Notes under the pieces: model-generated | The model's database searches: none | What the model saw: only the letters and a program-made list of their open reading frames with translations | What the model was told of the DNA's origin: nothing | Part shown: piece by piece, positions 1-11,874 of the stretch | Layout: every line of letters begins with the position of its first letter | Position numbering within the stretch: position 1 is the first letter of the stretch | Program-made: the position numbers and the translations under genes | Assembly: GCA_024169445.1 (NCBI GenBank) | Contig: JALKFA010000001.1 | Coordinates: 248,001 to 312,000 of the forward strand | DNA from: Buttiauxella agrestis ATCC 33320 | GTDB lineage: Bacteria; Pseudomonadota; Gammaproteobacteria; Enterobacterales; Enterobacteriaceae | DNA length: 64,000 nt | Direction of reading: 5' to 3'

Positions 1-2378
1 ATGAAGTAGGTTTGGGTAAAACCATCGAAGCCGGGATGATTCTCCACCAGCAACTGCTGGCTGGCAGTGCTGAGCGCGTATTGATTGTGGTGCCGGAAAC
101 CCTGCAACACCAATGGCTGGTTGAAATGCTCCGCCGCTTTAACCTGCGTTTTGCTCTCTTTGATGACGAGCGTTATGCCGAAGCCCAGCACGACAGCGAT
201 AACCCATTCGAAACAGAACAACTGGTTATCTGTTCGCTGGATTTTGTGCGCCGCAGTAAGCAACGTCTTGAGCACCTTTGTGAAGCTGAATGGGATTTGA
301 TGGTGGTCGATGAAGCCCACCATTTGGTGTGGAGCGAGAAGGCACCAAGCCGTGAATACCAGGCGATAGAACAGCTCGCTGAACATGTTCCGGGTATCTT
401 GCTGTTAACCGCAACGCCGGAACAGCTGGGTATGGAAAGCCACTTCGCGCGTCTGCGTTTGCTGGACCCGAGCCGTTTCCACGATTTCGAGCAATTTGTT
501 GAAGAACAGCAGCATTATCGCCCGGTAGCTGATGCCGTTGCACTGCTGCTGGCGGGTAACCATCTGACTAACGATCAGCTCAATATGTTGAGTGAGTTGA
601 TTGGCGAGCAAGATATTGAACCGCTGCTGCAAACCGCGAACAGTAACCGTGAAGGTAGCGATGCGGCTCGCCAGGAGCTGATCTCCATGCTGATGGACCG
701 CCATGGCACCAGCCGTGTGTTGTTCCGTAACACCCGTAATGGCGTGAAAGGTTTCCCGAAACGCGAACTGCATACCATTCGTTTGCCGCTGCCGATGCAG
801 TATCAAACCGCGATTAAAGTGTCCGGCATTATGGCGGCACGTAAATCTGTGGAAGAACGCGCTCGCGACATGCTCTACCCAGAGCAGATTTATCAGGAAT
901 TTGAAGGCGATAGCGGTACGTGGTGGAACTTCGACCCGCGTGTTGAATGGCTGATGGGTTACCTGACCAGCCACCGTTCTCAGAAGGTGCTGGTGATTTG
1001 TGCCAAAGCCGCGACAGCATTGCAGCTCGAGCAAGTTCTGCGTGAACGCGAAGGTATCCGTGCCGCCGTGTTCCATGAAGGTATGTCCATCATCGAGCGT
1101 GACCGTGCAGCAGCCTGGTTTGCCGAAGAAGATACCGGCGCTCAGGTGCTGTTGTGTTCCGAAATTGGTTCCGAAGGCCGTAACTTCCAGTTCGCCAGCC
1201 AACTGGTGATGTTCGATCTGCCGTTTAACCCGGATCTGCTGGAACAGCGTATTGGCCGTCTGGACCGTATCGGCCAGGCGCATGATATTCAGATCCATGT
1301 TCCTTATCTTGAGAAAACCGCGCAATCCGTCCTGGTGAAGTGGTTCCATGAAGGCCTGGATGCTTTCGAACATACTTGCCCAACTGGCCGCACAATTTAC
1401 GACAGCGTGTATCCGCAGCTGATTGAGTATCTTGCAGCACCGGAAAATACCGACGGTTTCGATGCGCTGATTAAGCAATGCCGTGAGCAGCATGATGCGC
1501 TGAAGATTCAGCTTGAGCAGGGCCGTGACCGCCTGCTGGAAATTCACTCCAACGGCGGTGAGAAATCACAAGCGTTGGCTGAGTCCATTTCGGAGCAGGA
1601 TAACGACACCAACCTGGTGAGTTTTGCCCTGAACTTATTCGACATCGTCGGCATTAATCAGGATGACCGCGGCGACAACATGGTGGTGCTGACCCCTGGT
1701 GATCATATGCTGGTGCCTGATTTCCCAGGTCTTCCGGAAGACGGTTGCACCATTACGTTTGAGCGTGATGTGGCGTTGTCTCGCGAAGACGCACAGTTCG
1801 TCACCTGGGAACACCCGATCATCCGCAACGGCCTGGATCTGATTCTGTCTGGCGACACCGGTAGCTGTGCGTTGTCTTTGTTGAAAAACAAAGCGTTGCC
1901 AGTCGGCACGTTGCTGCTAGAGCTGATTTATGTTGTTGAGGCAAAAGCGCCGAAACAATTGCAGCTCAACCGCTTCCTGCCGCCAACGCCAGTGCGTATG
2001 TTGGTGGACAAAAATGGCACCAACCTTGCCGCTCAAGTGGAGTTCGAAAGCTTCAACCGCCAGCTCAGCACGGTGAATCGCCATACCGGCAGTAAGCTGG
2101 TGAATGCGGTGCAGCAAGATGTCCACGCTATTTTGCAATTGGCAGAAGAGAAAGTGGAAGCCGCAGCACAAGTGTTGATCAAAGCGGCTCGTGAAGAAGC
2201 TGATGAGAAGCTGAGTTCCGAGCTTTCCCGTCTGGAAGCGCTGAAAGCGGTCAATCCAAACATTCGTGACGATGAACTTGAAGCTATCGAGAGCAACCGT
2301 CAGCAAGTGTTGGAAAGCCTTGCGCAAGCCAACTGGCGCCTGGATGCGTTGCGTTTGATCGTGGTGACACACCAATAA
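1..2378 (+). CDS. rapA: RNA polymerase-associated ATPase RapA (5' end cut by window)
   Basis: SWI2/SNF2-type ATPase that binds RNA polymerase and helps recycle it after transcription. The open frame enters at base 3 and gives 791 residues, so about 177 N-terminal residues of a protein of about 968 lie outside the window. Visible in order: Walker A (GLGKT) at the very start, the DEAH box in VVDEAHHL about 100 residues in, and the helicase C motifs [10 protein letters not shown] and [11 protein letters not shown] near residues 385-425, followed by the RapA-specific C-terminal half. The TTG at base 12 is internal and not a start. It touches rluA, whose ATG shares the last base of the stop codon. 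Sequence and order match the E. coli rapA-rluA pair. Confidence 0.97.
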   Translation, partial: EVGLGKTIEAGMILHQQLLAGSAERVLIVVPETLQHQWLVEMLRRFNLRFALFDDERYAEAQHDSDNPFETEQLVICSLDFVRRSKQRLEHLCEAEWDLMVVDEAHHLVWSEKAPSREYQAIEQLAEHVPGILLLTATPEQLGMESHFARLRLLDPSRFHDFEQFVEEQQHYRPVADAVALLLAGNHLTNDQLNMLSELIGEQDIEPLLQTANSNREGSDAARQELISMLMDRHGTSRVLFRNTRNGVKGFPKRELHTIRLPLPMQYQTAIKVSGIMAARKSVEERARDMLYPEQIYQEFEGDSGTWWNFDPRVEWLMGYLTSHRSQKVLVICAKAATALQLEQVLREREGIRAAVFHEGMSIIERDRAAAWFAEEDTGAQVLLCSEIGSEGRNFQFASQLVMFDLPFNPDLLEQRIGRLDRIGQAHDIQIHVPYLEKTAQSVLVKWFHEGLDAFEHTCPTGRTIYDSVYPQLIEYLAAPENTDGFDALIKQCREQHDALKIQLEQGRDRLLEIHSNGGEKSQALAESISEQDNDTNLVSFALNLFDIVGINQDDRGDNMVVLTPGDHMLVPDFPGLPEDGCTITFERDVALSREDAQFVTWEHPIIRNGLDLILSGDTGSCALSLLKNKALPVGTLLLELIYVVEAKAPKQLQLNRFLPPTPVRMLVDKNGTNLAAQVEFESFNRQLSTVNRHTGSKLVNAVQQDVHAILQLAEEKVEAAAQVLIKAAREEADEKLSSELSRLEALKAVNPNIRDDELEAIESNRQQVLESLAQANWRLDALRLIVVTHQ

Positions 2379-3037
2379 TGTTAATGGAGCCCTATAACCC
2401 GCCACTGGAGCCATGGTTAGTCATCCTTTATCAGGACGAACATATCATGGTCGTCAACAAGCCTTCGGGCTTGTTATCTGTACCGGGGCGTCTGGATGAG
2501 CACAAAGATAGCGTGATGACGCGCATTCAGCGCGACTTCCCGTTGGCGGAATCAGTGCATCGCCTGGATATGGCCACCAGCGGCGTGATTGCCGTTGCGC
2601 TGACTAAAGCGGCTGAGCGTGAGCTGAAGCGACAGTTCCGTGAACGTGAGCCGAAGAAGCAGTATGTGGCACGGGTTTGGGGTCATCCTCAGCCGGAAGA
2701 GGGGCTGGTAGATTTACCGCTGATTTGTGACTGGCCAAACAGGCCTAAACAGAAAGTGTGTTATGAAACCGGCAAAGCGGCACAGACGGAATATCAGGTG
2801 CTGGAGTATGCGGCGGATAATACCGCGCGTGTGCTGCTAAAACCGATCACCGGGCGTTCGCATCAGTTACGCGTCCATATGCTTGCAATGGGACACCCGA
2901 TTCTGGGCGATCGTTTTTACGCGTCACCTGAAGCGCTAGCGATGGCGCCGCGTTTGCAGCTCCATGCGGAAATGCTGACTATCACTCACCCTGAATATGG
3001 CACGCCGATGACGTTCCGTGCTCCGGCTGACTTCTAA
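2378..3037 (+). CDS. rluA: Dual-specificity pseudouridine synthase RluA (23S rRNA U746 / tRNA U32)
   Basis: Converts uridine to pseudouridine at 23S rRNA position 746 and tRNA position 32. 219 residues, the same as E. coli RluA. The catalytic aspartate is D64 in HRLDMATSG, followed by the RluA-family block GRSHQLRVHMLAMGHPILGD. The ATG overlaps the rapA stop by one base, so translation is probably coupled. A second in-frame ATG two codons on (MLMEP) is also possible as start. Confidence 0.97.
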   Translation: MLMEPYNPPLEPWLVILYQDEHIMVVNKPSGLLSVPGRLDEHKDSVMTRIQRDFPLAESVHRLDMATSGVIAVALTKAAERELKRQFREREPKKQYVARVWGHPQPEEGLVDLPLICDWPNRPKQKVCYETGKAAQTEYQVLEYAADNTARVLLKPITGRSHQLRVHMLAMGHPILGDRFYASPEALAMAPRLQLHAEMLTITHPEYGTPMTFRAPADF

Positions 3038-3040
3038 ATC

Positions 3041-3121
3041 CCCTCATCCTAACCCTCTCCTACAGGAGAGGGAATTGTCCGGTTTTCTCCCTCTCCCTGA
3101 GGGAGAGGGCCGGGGTGAGGG
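3041..3121. repeat. REP-like palindromic repeat between rluA and djlA
   Basis: The outer arms CCCTCATCCTAACCCTCTCC and the reverse complement of GGGAGAGGGCCGGGGTGAGGG pair imperfectly, with smaller CTCTCC/GGAGAG hairpins inside. Repeats built from these CCCTCA(C/T)CC...GGGTGAGGG arms are common between genes in many Gammaproteobacteria. It lies between the 3' ends of two convergent genes, where such elements usually sit, and may act as a bidirectional transcript end. Confidence 0.7.
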
Positions 3122-3130
3122 TCTCTTCTA

Positions 3131-3937
3131 TTACTTAAACCCTTTTGCCGTCTTGATCAGATCGTACGCTTTCTGAATTTCCTGCGCTTTCTGTTTGGCC
3201 ATCTCCATCATTTCTGGCGGCAAGCCTTTGGCGACCAGTTTGTCGGGATGGTGTTCACTCATTAATTTGCGGTATGCGCGCTTAATGATAGTGGCATCAT
3301 CGCTACTTTTGACGCCCAATACGTTACATGCATCTTCAAGCGTTGGCCCACGTTGTTGCTGGAAACCACCTTGCGATTGGTTGTAACCACCACCGAATTG
3401 CTGCCCGCCTTCCATCATGCGTAAGAACTGATCGAACTGCATTCGTGAAATACCGAGTTCTTCGGCAATTACGTACAACACTTCCCGCTCGTTCGGATGC
3501 AGAGAACCATCAGCAAACGCCGCCTGAATTTGAATTTCAAGAAACATCCGAATTAGGTCAAAACGCCCGAAACATACGCTGCGTAGCTGACGCATTTTTT
3601 CACGCAGCGGGTAGCCATTTTCTTTACCCACCCGGAACGCATGCTGCGCGGCACTTCGCGCATCACCGTGTAACTGCATACGATCCATTAATAGTGAGGC
3701 TATCTGGATATCCGCTTCCGTGACGCGCCCTTTTGACTTAGTCAGGTGGCCCATCACTTCAAATGTGGTGCTAAAGAACAATGACTGGCGCTGTTGTTGG
3801 TTAGAAAACCAGGACTGACGGCGGCTGCGCACCTTGTCAATGGCATGACCGATCAGCAACCCTATAACCACACCCCAGAAGCCACCACCCATAATAAGTG
3901 CTATTGCGACACCGAGTACTTTTCCCCAATACTGCAT
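3131..3937 (-). CDS. djlA: Membrane-anchored J-domain co-chaperone DjlA
   Basis: Type III DnaJ-like protein, anchored in the inner membrane with its J domain in the cytoplasm, where it stimulates DnaK; in E. coli it is linked to the Rcs capsule system. 268 residues. One glycine-rich transmembrane segment lies at about residues 7-29, then a TerB-like helical domain, a Q/G-rich linker around residue 190, and a C-terminal J domain with the HPD triad in SEHHPDKLV. Convergent with rluA across the repeat and divergent from lptD. Confidence 0.97.
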   Translation of the reverse strand: MQYWGKVLGVAIALIMGGGFWGVVIGLLIGHAIDKVRSRRQSWFSNQQQRQSLFFSTTFEVMGHLTKSKGRVTEADIQIASLLMDRMQLHGDARSAAQHAFRVGKENGYPLREKMRQLRSVCFGRFDLIRMFLEIQIQAAFADGSLHPNEREVLYVIAEELGISRMQFDQFLRMMEGGQQFGGGYNQSQGGFQQQRGPTLEDACNVLGVKSSDDATIIKRAYRKLMSEHHPDKLVAKGLPPEMMEMAKQKAQEIQKAYDLIKTAKGFK

Positions 3938-4321
3938 ATACTCCCCAAATCGTCATGTCGTCGGCTAGAATTTGCTTTATCATACCCGTCATTGATAGTA
4001 GTGCCTAACGGCAGACTATTGAGCGGGCAGGATTAACACTAGCGCTGTAGTGATGAGTAAGTTAGTCTCTGACCGTTTGCCGACGCTATACCCTATAGCA
4101 TTCAATATGAAGCAAAGCGGCAATTGAGAAAATATCCCGTCATTAAGTTAACCCAATGACAGGAACCACCAAATCTGTTCAGAGCAGATTTGGACGCTGC
4201 TTAGAGCGGCCCCAAAAGGGTGAGGCTCATGATGAGTCAAATAACTAAGTGCCGCCAACGCCTCTGCATCTTGAATGATGATGGGTATAAGCCATTGATG
4301 ACGGAACAACGAATAACACGT
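3938..4321. promoter_or_regulatory. djlA-lptD divergent intergenic region with inverted repeats
   Basis: 384 bp without a gene, holding the start regions of djlA (minus) and lptD (plus). Two inverted repeats are visible: CTATA-CCC-TATAG at 4086-4098, and AAATCTG/CAGATTT (7-bp arms, 7-base loop) at 4171-4191, which would lie in the lptD leader if transcription starts upstream. In E. coli lptD has a sigma-E promoter; I could not place a convincing GGAACTT/TCAAA pair here. Confidence 0.5.
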
Positions 4322-6682
4322 ATGAAAAAACGTATTCCCACCTTGCTGGCCACCTTGATTGGCGCAGCGCTGTATAGTCAACAAGGCATGGCGGCCGATC
4401 TCGCGTCGCAATGTATGCTTGGCGTCCCAAGTTACAACCGCCCTTTGGTTGAAGGGGACACCAACAACCTGCCTGTCACTATAAATGCCGATCACGCAAA
4501 AGGAAATTATCCTGACGATGCGGTATTTAGTGGCAATGTGGATATACAGCAAGGCAATAGCCGCCTGCAATCTGACGAAGTTCTACTGCATCAGAAACAA
4601 GTTGAGGGTCAACCTGACCCCGTTCGTACTGTTGATGCCGTTGGCAACGTCTACTACGACGATAATCAGGTCATTCTTAAAGGGCCAAAAGCCTGGTCAA
4701 ACCTGAATACCAAAGATACCAATGTCTGGGAAGGCGACTATCAAATGGTAGACCGCCAGGGTCGTGGTACTGCCGACCTGATGAAGCAGCGCGGTAATAA
4801 TCGCTACACCATTCTGGAAAATGGCACCTTTACTTCCTGTTTGCCAGGTTCTAATACCTGGAGCGTGGTAGGTAGCGAAGTGATTCAGGACCGCGAAGAA
4901 GAAGTCGCGGAAATCTGGAATGCCCGCTTTAAGGTGGGTCCGGTTCCGATATTTTACAGCCCATATTTACAGTTGCCAATCGGTGATAAACGCCGTTCCG
5001 GTTTCCTGATCCCAAATGCAAAATACAGTAGCAATAGCGGTCTTGAGTTCACTCTGCCGTATTACTGGAACATTGCACCCAACTTTGATGCCACCATTAC
5101 TCCGCACTATATGGAAGAGCGTGGCATGCAGTGGCAGAACGAATTCCGATATCTGACCAAAGCTGGGGCGGGTATCATTGAATTCGATTACATGCTTTCT
5201 GATAAAGAATATAAAGACAACACGGCTGCTAACCCAGACCAGGACGAGCGACGCTGGTTGTTCTACTGGAACCACAGCGGGGTGGTAGATCAGGTGTGGC
5301 GTTTTAATATCGACTACACCAAAGTCAGCGATCCAACCTACTTCACCGACTTTAGTTCGCAATACGGTTCCAGCACCGACGGTTACGCAACGCAAAAATT
5401 CAGTGTCGGTTATGCCGTTGAAAACTTTGATGCAACGCTGTCAACAAAACAGTTTCAGGTCTTTGGTTCCCAGTTGAATAGCGGCACTAGCTCTTACAGT
5501 GCACAACCGCAACTGGATATGAACTACTACCAAAATGATGTTGGGCCATTTGATACGCGTATTTACGGTCAGGCCGTTCATTTTACTAACGTAAATGACA
5601 GCCAGCCCGAAGCGACTCGTCTGCATATTGAGCCAGTCATTAGTCTGCCAATGTCTAACGGCTGGGCAAGTCTGAATACTGAAGCCAAAGTGATGGCAAC
5701 GCACTATCAGCAGACCAATCTGGATTCCTACAACGCTGCTCACGCTGATAATCAACTGGATGAGACTGTTAACCGTGTTCTGCCGCAGTTCAAAATGGAT
5801 GGTAAGCTGATTTTCGACCGCGCCATGGACTCAGCCCTGGGCTGGGAACAAACGCTGGAGCCGCGTGTACAATATTTGTATGTGCCGTATCGCGATCAGA
5901 GCAACATCAATAACTACGACTCATCTCTGCTGCAGTCTGACTACAACGGCTTATTCCGTGACCGTAGCTATGGTGGGCTTGACCGTATCGCCTCCGCCAA
6001 TCAGGTCACAACCGGTATTACCACCCGTATTTATGATGATGCCGCAGTTGAACGTTTTAACGTTTCTGTGGGTCAAATCTACTACTTCACTCCGTCTCGT
6101 ACCGGTGACGAGACGATCAACAGTGAAAAAGGTGACGAAACTGGTTCTGTTGTATGGGCTGGTGATACTTACTGGCGTATGACCGATCGTTGGGGTGTAC
6201 GTGGCGGTCTACAGTACGATACGCGTCTGGATAACATAGCGACCGGCAACGGCGTTATCGAATATCGCAAAGACAACGATCGTCTGGTTCAGTTTAATTA
6301 CCGTTACGCAAGCCCGGAATATATTGGTGCAACAATCTCAAATATTGATGTTAATGCGCCACAATACAAGAACGGCATCTCGCAGGTTGGGATGACAGCA
6401 AGTTGGCCAGTTGTTGATCGTTGGTCTGTCGTTGGGGCTTATTACTACGACACCAAAGCACAACAAACCGCAGACTCCATGCTGGCGGTGCAGTACAACT
6501 CTTGCTGTTATGCCATTCGCTTGGGTTACGAGCGTAAAATTAATGGCTGGGAAAACGACGAAAGCAAATACGATAATGTAATTGGCTTTAACATCGAGTT
6601 ACGTGGCTTGAGTTCTAACTATGGCCTGGGCACACAGCAGATGTTGCGTTCGAACATTCTGCCGTATCAAAGCTCGATGTAA
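4322..6682 (+). CDS. lptD: LPS-assembly outer-membrane protein LptD
   Basis: Outer-membrane beta-barrel that, with LptE, inserts lipopolysaccharide into the outer leaflet. 786 residues from the ATG at 4322 (E. coli 784). The earlier in-frame ATG at 4220 is rejected because [19 protein letters not shown] begins a clear signal peptide cut near AMA/GMA-A at residue 24. The four cysteines needed for the interdomain disulfides are present: C31 just after the signal, one in TSCLPGS, and the pair in NSCCYAIR near the C-terminus. The OstA/LptA-like periplasmic domain precedes the barrel. First gene of lptD-surA-pdxA-rsmA-apaG-apaH. Confidence 0.97.
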   Translation: MKKRIPTLLATLIGAALYSQQGMAADLASQCMLGVPSYNRPLVEGDTNNLPVTINADHAKGNYPDDAVFSGNVDIQQGNSRLQSDEVLLHQKQVEGQPDPVRTVDAVGNVYYDDNQVILKGPKAWSNLNTKDTNVWEGDYQMVDRQGRGTADLMKQRGNNRYTILENGTFTSCLPGSNTWSVVGSEVIQDREEEVAEIWNARFKVGPVPIFYSPYLQLPIGDKRRSGFLIPNAKYSSNSGLEFTLPYYWNIAPNFDATITPHYMEERGMQWQNEFRYLTKAGAGIIEFDYMLSDKEYKDNTAANPDQDERRWLFYWNHSGVVDQVWRFNIDYTKVSDPTYFTDFSSQYGSSTDGYATQKFSVGYAVENFDATLSTKQFQVFGSQLNSGTSSYSAQPQLDMNYYQNDVGPFDTRIYGQAVHFTNVNDSQPEATRLHIEPVISLPMSNGWASLNTEAKVMATHYQQTNLDSYNAAHADNQLDETVNRVLPQFKMDGKLIFDRAMDSALGWEQTLEPRVQYLYVPYRDQSNINNYDSSLLQSDYNGLFRDRSYGGLDRIASANQVTTGITTRIYDDAAVERFNVSVGQIYYFTPSRTGDETINSEKGDETGSVVWAGDTYWRMTDRWGVRGGLQYDTRLDNIATGNGVIEYRKDNDRLVQFNYRYASPEYIGATISNIDVNAPQYKNGISQVGMTASWPVVDRWSVVGAYYYDTKAQQTADSMLAVQYNSCCYAIRLGYERKINGWENDESKYDNVIGFNIELRGLSSNYGLGTQQMLRSNILPYQSSM

Positions 6683-6737
6683 TTCACTTTGACTAGTAAA
6701 ACGTAATCCGCTTTGCGGCTAAGTAAATGGAAAAAGT

Positions 6738-8030
6738 ATGAAGAATTTGAGAACGCTGCTTCTCGGTGTCGTCCTGGTGGCGAATACCTCTTTCGCGGCC
6801 CCGCAAGTGGTCGACAAAGTTGCAGCCGTAGTGAACAACGGTGTTGTGCTGGAAAGTGACGTTAACGGAATGATGCAGTCAGTGAAGACAGGTGCCCAAC
6901 AAGCCGGGCAGCAACTTCCTGACGACAACACGCTGCGTCATCAAATTATTGAACGTCTGATCATGGACCAAATTCTGTTACAAATGGGCCAGAAAATGGG
7001 CGTCAAAGTGACAGATGAACAGCTTGATAAGGCGATCGCTGATATCGCAGCTCAAAACAAGATGAGCATGGATCAGATGCGTAGCCGTCTGGCCTATGAC
7101 GGCATTAATTACAACACTTACCGTGCTCAAATCCGTAAAGAGATGACGATTTCGGAAGTGCGTAATAACGAAGTCCGTCGTCGTGTATCCATCCTGCCGC
7201 AAGAAGTCGATGCTCTTGCACAGCAAGTGGGTAGCCAGAACGACAGCAGCACTGAGCTGAACCTCAGCCACATCCTGATTCCATTACCTGAAAACCCAAC
7301 ATCTACTCAAGTAGATGATGCGGAAAAACAAGCGCGTGACATCGTTTCACAAGCGCAAAGCGGTGGTGATTTCGGCAAACTGGCTATCACCTACTCTGCT
7401 GACCAGCAAGCCCTGAAAGGCGGTCAAATGGGTTGGGGACGAATCCAGGAGCTGCCATCTATTTTCGCACAGGCGTTAAGCACTGCGAAAAAAGGCGATA
7501 TCATCGGCCCGATTCGTTCAGGTGTAGGTTTCCACATTCTGAAAGTGAACGACCTGCGTGGTCAAAGCAAGAGCATTTCTGTTACCGAAGTTCACGCCCG
7601 ACATATTTTGCTGAAGTCGTCGCCAATCATGAATGATGACCAGGCGCGCGCTAAGTTGAACCAGATTGCAGCTGATATTAAGAGTGGCAAAACCACTTTC
7701 GAAAAAGCGGCAAAAGAGTTCTCCGACGATCCAGGCTCTGCTAACCAGGGTGGGGATTTAGGTTGGGCTTCAGCAGACATTTATGATCCGGCGTTCCGTG
7801 ATGCCTTGATGAAACTGAACAAAGGCCAAACGAGCGAACCTGTTCACTCATCATTTGGTTGGCATTTGATTCAGCTTATGGATACACGCAACGTTGATAA
7901 GACTGATGCAGCACAGAAAGATCGTGCATATCGTATGTTGTTCAACCGTAAGTTCTCTGAAGAAGCACAAACCTGGATGCAGGAACAACGGGCTTCTGCT
8001 TACGTAAAAATTATAGGCGACAATGGCTAA
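6738..8030 (+). CDS. surA: Periplasmic chaperone and peptidyl-prolyl isomerase SurA
   Basis: Periplasmic chaperone for outer-membrane proteins, including LptD encoded just upstream. 430 residues. Signal peptide of about 20 residues ending TSFA-A; an N-terminal chaperone module with [15 protein letters not shown]; then two parvulin PPIase domains, one from about residue 175 ([11 protein letters not shown]) and one from about 285 ([11 protein letters not shown]). The stop overlaps the pdxA start by 8 bases. Confidence 0.97.
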   Translation: MKNLRTLLLGVVLVANTSFAAPQVVDKVAAVVNNGVVLESDVNGMMQSVKTGAQQAGQQLPDDNTLRHQIIERLIMDQILLQMGQKMGVKVTDEQLDKAIADIAAQNKMSMDQMRSRLAYDGINYNTYRAQIRKEMTISEVRNNEVRRRVSILPQEVDALAQQVGSQNDSSTELNLSHILIPLPENPTSTQVDDAEKQARDIVSQAQSGGDFGKLAITYSADQQALKGGQMGWGRIQELPSIFAQALSTAKKGDIIGPIRSGVGFHILKVNDLRGQSKSISVTEVHARHILLKSSPIMNDDQARAKLNQIAADIKSGKTTFEKAAKEFSDDPGSANQGGDLGWASADIYDPAFRDALMKLNKGQTSEPVHSSFGWHLIQLMDTRNVDKTDAAQKDRAYRMLFNRKFSEEAQTWMQEQRASAYVKIIGDNG

Positions 8031-9012
8031 CATCCATCGTGTGGTCATCACTCCCGGCGAACCCGCCGGGATTGGTCCTGACCTGATTATCGCACTGGCA
8101 AACCGTGACTGGCCTGTTGAGCTGGTTGCGGTTGCCGCACCTGAACTCCTTCAGGAACGTGCAGCCCTCCTCGGCCTTCCTCTACAACTCAAAACTTACC
8201 AACCAGGCACACCTGCAACTCCGCATGTTGCCGGAACCCTGACCGTGCTCCCCATCGAATTACGCGCTCCAGTCATCCCTGGGCAGTTGGATGTGAGAAA
8301 CAGTGAGTACGTGGTAGAGATGTTGGCTCGTGCCTGTGACGGCTGCATTAACGGCGAATTTGCGGCACTGATTACCGGGCCGGTGCACAAAGGCATCATC
8401 AACGATGCTGGCATTCCGTTTATCGGGCATACCGAATTTTTCGAAGAGCGATCGCACAGTGAAAAAGTGGTGATGATGCTGGCGACCGAAGAGCTACGTG
8501 TGGCTCTGGCGACAACACATCTGCCGCTAAAAGCCATTAGTGATGCAATAACGCCAGATTTATTACGCCAGATAATCACCATCCTGTATCATGACCTGCA
8601 AACCAAGTTTGGTATCGCACAGCCGCACGTGCTGGTTTGTGGCCTCAACCCCCATGCCGGGGAAGGTGGTCACATGGGTACCGAAGAAATTGACACCATC
8701 ATTCCAGTACTGAATGAAATGCGCGCTCAAGGGATGAATCTTTCTGGCCCACTACCGGCAGATACCCTGTTTCAGCCTAAGTATCTCGATAATGCCGATG
8801 CAGTTCTGGCGATGTACCACGATCAAGGCTTGCCAGTCCTTAAGTACCAGGGCTTTGGCCGCGCAGTCAATATCACGCTAGGCTTACCTTTTATCCGCAC
8901 TTCGGTTGACCATGGAACCGCGCTAGAACTAGCGGGTCAGGGGAAAGCCGAGGTCGGCAGTTTTATTACGGCGCTTAATCTCGCCATCAAAATGATTGTT
9001 AATACTCAATGA
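8023..9012 (+). CDS. pdxA: 4-hydroxythreonine-4-phosphate dehydrogenase PdxA
   Basis: NAD-dependent oxidation of 4-phosphohydroxy-L-threonine in pyridoxal phosphate synthesis. 329 residues, as in E. coli. The opening [15 protein letters not shown] and the metal-ligand histidines in [19 protein letters not shown] and [12 protein letters not shown] are seen. Starts inside the end of surA (8-base overlap) and ends in an ATGA overlap with rsmA, so it is in a translationally coupled operon. Confidence 0.97.
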   Translation: MANIHRVVITPGEPAGIGPDLIIALANRDWPVELVAVAAPELLQERAALLGLPLQLKTYQPGTPATPHVAGTLTVLPIELRAPVIPGQLDVRNSEYVVEMLARACDGCINGEFAALITGPVHKGIINDAGIPFIGHTEFFEERSHSEKVVMMLATEELRVALATTHLPLKAISDAITPDLLRQIITILYHDLQTKFGIAQPHVLVCGLNPHAGEGGHMGTEEIDTIIPVLNEMRAQGMNLSGPLPADTLFQPKYLDNADAVLAMYHDQGLPVLKYQGFGRAVNITLGLPFIRTSVDHGTALELAGQGKAEVGSFITALNLAIKMIVNTQ

Positions 9013-9836
9013 ATACTCGTGTCCACCAGGGCCATTTAGCCCGTAAACGTTTTGGACAAAACTTCCTTAATGACCAGTTCGTTATCGACAGTATTGTCTC
9101 TGCAATTAATCCACTCAAAGGCCAGGCAATGGTTGAGATCGGCCCCGGCCTCGGCGCATTAACCGAGCCTGTGGGTGAACGCCTGGATGAAATGACCGTC
9201 ATCGAGCTGGACCGCGATCTTGCCGCTCGCCTGCAAACGCATCCTTTCCTGGCACCAAAGCTGACAATTTATCAGCAAGATGCCATGACCATGGATTTTG
9301 GAGAGCTGTCGCAAAAAATCGGTAAGCCGTTGCGCGTATTTGGCAACCTGCCGTATAACATCTCCACGCCATTGATGTTCCATCTCTTTAGCTATACTGA
9401 TGCCATTGCTGATATGCACTTCATGCTGCAAAAAGAAGTGGTAAACCGTTTAGTTGCTGGCCCTAACTGTAAAGCGTATGGTCGTTTATCAGTGATGGCG
9501 CAGTATTATTGCAATGTGATTCCAGTGCTTGAAGTGCCACCAACCGCCTTCACACCGGCACCAAAAGTGGATTCTGCCGTCGTGCGCCTGGTACCACATG
9601 CAACAATACCGAACCCAGTAAAAGAGCTGCGCGTATTAAGCCGCATCACTACTGAAGCCTTTAATAAGCGTCGCAAAACGATTCGTAACAGCCTTGGCCA
9701 TCTGTTTAGCCCAGAGGTGATGGCGGAGCTGGGAATCGACGCAACTCTGCGCGCTGAGAACATCTCAGTTGCTCAGTATTGCAAACTGGCAAACTATTTG
9801 GCTGAGCACCCACAGCAGCAGCCGAAGGAGAGTTAA
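9009..9836 (+). CDS. rsmA: 16S rRNA dimethyladenosine transferase RsmA (KsgA)
   Basis: Dimethylates A1518 and A1519 in helix 45 of 16S rRNA during late 30S assembly, using SAM. 275 residues (E. coli 273). The SAM-binding motif GPGLGALT and the catalytic motif IV NLPYNIS are present, preceded by [18 protein letters not shown] overlap with pdxA; apaG follows after 2 bases. Confidence 0.97.
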   Translation: MNTRVHQGHLARKRFGQNFLNDQFVIDSIVSAINPLKGQAMVEIGPGLGALTEPVGERLDEMTVIELDRDLAARLQTHPFLAPKLTIYQQDAMTMDFGELSQKIGKPLRVFGNLPYNISTPLMFHLFSYTDAIADMHFMLQKEVVNRLVAGPNCKAYGRLSVMAQYYCNVIPVLEVPPTAFTPAPKVDSAVVRLVPHATIPNPVKELRVLSRITTEAFNKRRKTIRNSLGHLFSPEVMAELGIDATLRAENISVAQYCKLANYLAEHPQQQPKES

Positions 9837-9838
9837 CG

Positions 9839-10216
9839 ATGTTAAATTCGCCCCGCGTATGCATTCAGGTACAAAGCGTCTATATCGAATCACAGTCCTC
9901 TGTGGAGCACGAACGTTTCGTCTTTGCTTATACCGTAACCATCCGTAACCTGGGGCGAACACCGGTGCAATTACTTGGCCGTTACTGGCTTATCACCAAT
10001 GGTAACGGTCATGAAACTGAAGTTCAGGGCGAGGGTGTGATTGGCGTCCAGCCGCATATTGAACCGGGCAACGAATACAGCTATACAAGCGGTGCGGTAC
10101 TTGAAACACCGCTTGGCACCATGCAAGGCCATTACGAAATGGTCGACTCTCAGGGCGATGCCTTCCGCGTCGCTATTCCCGTATTCCGTTTGGCTATTCC
10201 AGCCTTCATTCACTAA
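9839..10216 (+). CDS. apaG: ApaG domain protein
   Basis: 125-residue beta-sandwich protein of the ApaG/DUF525 family, of unsettled biochemical role (E. coli apaG has been linked to cobalt resistance and the family can bind divalent cations). Family block [22 protein letters not shown] and the closing [15 protein letters not shown] are clear. A good ribosome site (AAGGAGAG) lies at the end of rsmA; apaH follows 4 bases after its stop. Confidence 0.96.
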   Translation: MLNSPRVCIQVQSVYIESQSSVEHERFVFAYTVTIRNLGRTPVQLLGRYWLITNGNGHETEVQGEGVIGVQPHIEPGNEYSYTSGAVLETPLGTMQGHYEMVDSQGDAFRVAIPVFRLAIPAFIH

Positions 10217-10220
10217 TCCA

Positions 10221-11072
10221 ATGTCTACATACCTGATTGGCGATGTTCACGGCTGTTACGATGAACTGGTCGCTCTACTGCAACAGGTTGATTTTAAGCC
10301 TGGTGAAGATACTTTATGGCTTACGGGCGATCTTGTCGCGCGTGGGCCGGGTTCACTTGAAGTCCTGCGTTTTGTGCGTGGACTGGGTAACAGCGTGCGT
10401 CTGGTTCTCGGTAACCATGACCTACATCTGCTGGCCGTTTATGCAGGCATCAGCCGCAATAAGCCCAAAGATCGTGTGTCCCAGCTTCTGGAAGCACCTG
10501 ATGCTGACGAATTGCTTAACTGGCTACGCCGCCAGCCGCTGCTTCAGGTTGATGAAGAGAAAAAACTGGTAATGGCTCACGCCGGGGTCACTCCGCAGTG
10601 GGATTTGAACACCGCCATGGCCTGTGCACGTGATGTCGAAGCCGTGTTATCGAGTGATAGCTATCCGTTATTCCTCGATGCGATGTATGGCGATATGCCT
10701 AACAACTGGTCACCAGAACTTTCAGGATTAGCGCGCCTGCGGTTTATTACCAATTCACTGACCCGTATGCGTTATTGCTTCCCGAACGGGCAACTGGATA
10801 TGTACTGCAAAGACACGCCTGAAAGCGCGCCCGCTCCGCTGAAGCCGTGGTTTGCGATCCCTGGGCCTGTGACTGCTGAATATTCCGTTATCTTCGGGCA
10901 CTGGGCATCGCTGGAAGGCAAAGGCACGCCAGAGGGCATATACGGGCTTGATACCGGCTGTTGCTGGGGTGGCGATCTAACTTGCTTACGCTGGGAAGAC
11001 AAAACCTATTTCGTTCAGCCCTCCAATCGCCAGAAAGATGTGGGCGATGGTGAAACGGCTATCGCTTCATAA
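10221..11072 (+). CDS. apaH: Symmetrical diadenosine tetraphosphatase ApaH
   Basis: Hydrolyses Ap4A to two ADP and can remove Np4-type caps from RNA 5' ends. 283 residues from the ATG at 10221; the in-frame ATG at 10041 lies inside apaG and is rejected because [12 protein letters not shown] is the standard family start. Metallophosphatase motifs are in order: [20 protein letters not shown], and GHWASLEG near the C-terminus. Last gene of the lptD operon, followed at once by a strong terminator. Confidence 0.97.
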   Translation: MSTYLIGDVHGCYDELVALLQQVDFKPGEDTLWLTGDLVARGPGSLEVLRFVRGLGNSVRLVLGNHDLHLLAVYAGISRNKPKDRVSQLLEAPDADELLNWLRRQPLLQVDEEKKLVMAHAGVTPQWDLNTAMACARDVEAVLSSDSYPLFLDAMYGDMPNNWSPELSGLARLRFITNSLTRMRYCFPNGQLDMYCKDTPESAPAPLKPWFAIPGPVTAEYSVIFGHWASLEGKGTPEGIYGLDTGCCWGGDLTCLRWEDKTYFVQPSNRQKDVGDGETAIAS

Positions 11073-11073
11073 G

Positions 11074-11102
11074 AAAAAACCCGGTCATTAACCGGGTTTT
11101 TT
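11074..11102. terminator. Bidirectional rho-independent terminator between apaH and folA
   Basis: Stem AAAAAACCCGGT / ACCGGGTTTTTT with the 5-base loop CATTA. The A-run on one side and T-run on the other allow it to end both apaH (plus) and folA (minus) transcripts. Confidence 0.93.
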
Positions 11103-11117
11103 CTTTTCCAGCCCGTC

Positions 11118-11597
11118 TTATCGACGTTCCAGAACCTCGAAACAGTAGCCGTGCGAGTTATTCTCGTCCGCATCATGGAATTCGCTGAACGTTGACTGCC
11201 ACTCGTCCGGGTCGTAATCCGGGAAATGCGTGTCACCTTCCACTTCTGCGTCAATGTGCGTCAGATACAGACGCTGTGCTTTTGGCAGGAACTGTTCGTA
11301 AACACGCCCACCGCCAATCACCATAATTTCTTCCGCATCGCCACAGGCTTTAATAGCGTCCTCTACGGACGAAACCCACTCAACGCGGTCATCGGTGCCT
11401 GGCTTGCTGCTAATGACAATATTCTTGCGCCCTGGAAGCGGACGACCGATAGATTCCCAGGTCAAACGCCCCATAACGACAGGTTTATTCAGTGTATTAC
11501 GTTTAAACCATGCCAGATCGGCAGGGATGTCCCAGGGCATGGCGTTTTCCATGCCAATTACACGATCTACCGCTAATGCAGCAATCAGACTGATCAT
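11118..11597 (-). CDS. folA: Dihydrofolate reductase FolA
   Basis: Reduces dihydrofolate to tetrahydrofolate with NADPH; target of trimethoprim. 159 residues from the ATG at 11597, identical in length to E. coli DHFR; an upstream in-frame start at 11672 is rejected because [15 protein letters not shown] is the canonical N-terminus. Active-site W22 and D27 are in place ([10 protein letters not shown]), as is the [13 protein letters not shown] loop. Chromosomal type, with none of the usual resistance exchanges obvious at the substrate pocket. Confidence 0.97.
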   Translation of the reverse strand: MISLIAALAVDRVIGMENAMPWDIPADLAWFKRNTLNKPVVMGRLTWESIGRPLPGRKNIVISSKPGTDDRVEWVSSVEDAIKACGDAEEIMVIGGGRVYEQFLPKAQRLYLTHIDAEVEGDTHFPDYDPDEWQSTFSEFHDADENNSHGYCFEVLERR

Positions 11598-11874
11598 TCT
11601 ATTAACCCACGGGTGGTGAAAAAAATTGCCGCCACTATACGGAAAGCGCAATCTTTCGTCGACTATCCACAAGCTTCTGCGTAAGAATTTTTTCGTTCTG
11701 CGACTGTAAACCTGTCACGTAATGCTTCCTGATATAACAGGAACAATGAGTTAGCGTAAAAGCGCCCAAAGTAACGTAAAAAATTCTTAACTGTGGCCTG
11801 CCACAGACTATAAGTCTATGCTCTAGCTGCGGTATAGTTCACGATTATTGATCGTATCTTTACCGGACATTGCC
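11598..11874. promoter_or_regulatory. folA / LysE-family divergent intergenic region with two adjacent hairpins
   Basis: 277 bp holding both promoters. Two short perfect inverted repeats lie side by side: CTGTGG-CCTG-CCACAG at 11791-11806 and AGACT-ATA-AGTCT at 11805-11817, about 60-80 bases before the transporter start. They could be operators or a leader structure; I recognise no known regulator motif. Confidence 0.4.

Noticed and set aside
405-1547. 380-codon open frame on the minus strand over rapA
   Set aside because: Exact antisense of the well-conserved RapA helicase; the predicted protein has no recognisable motif and the frame is a codon-bias shadow.
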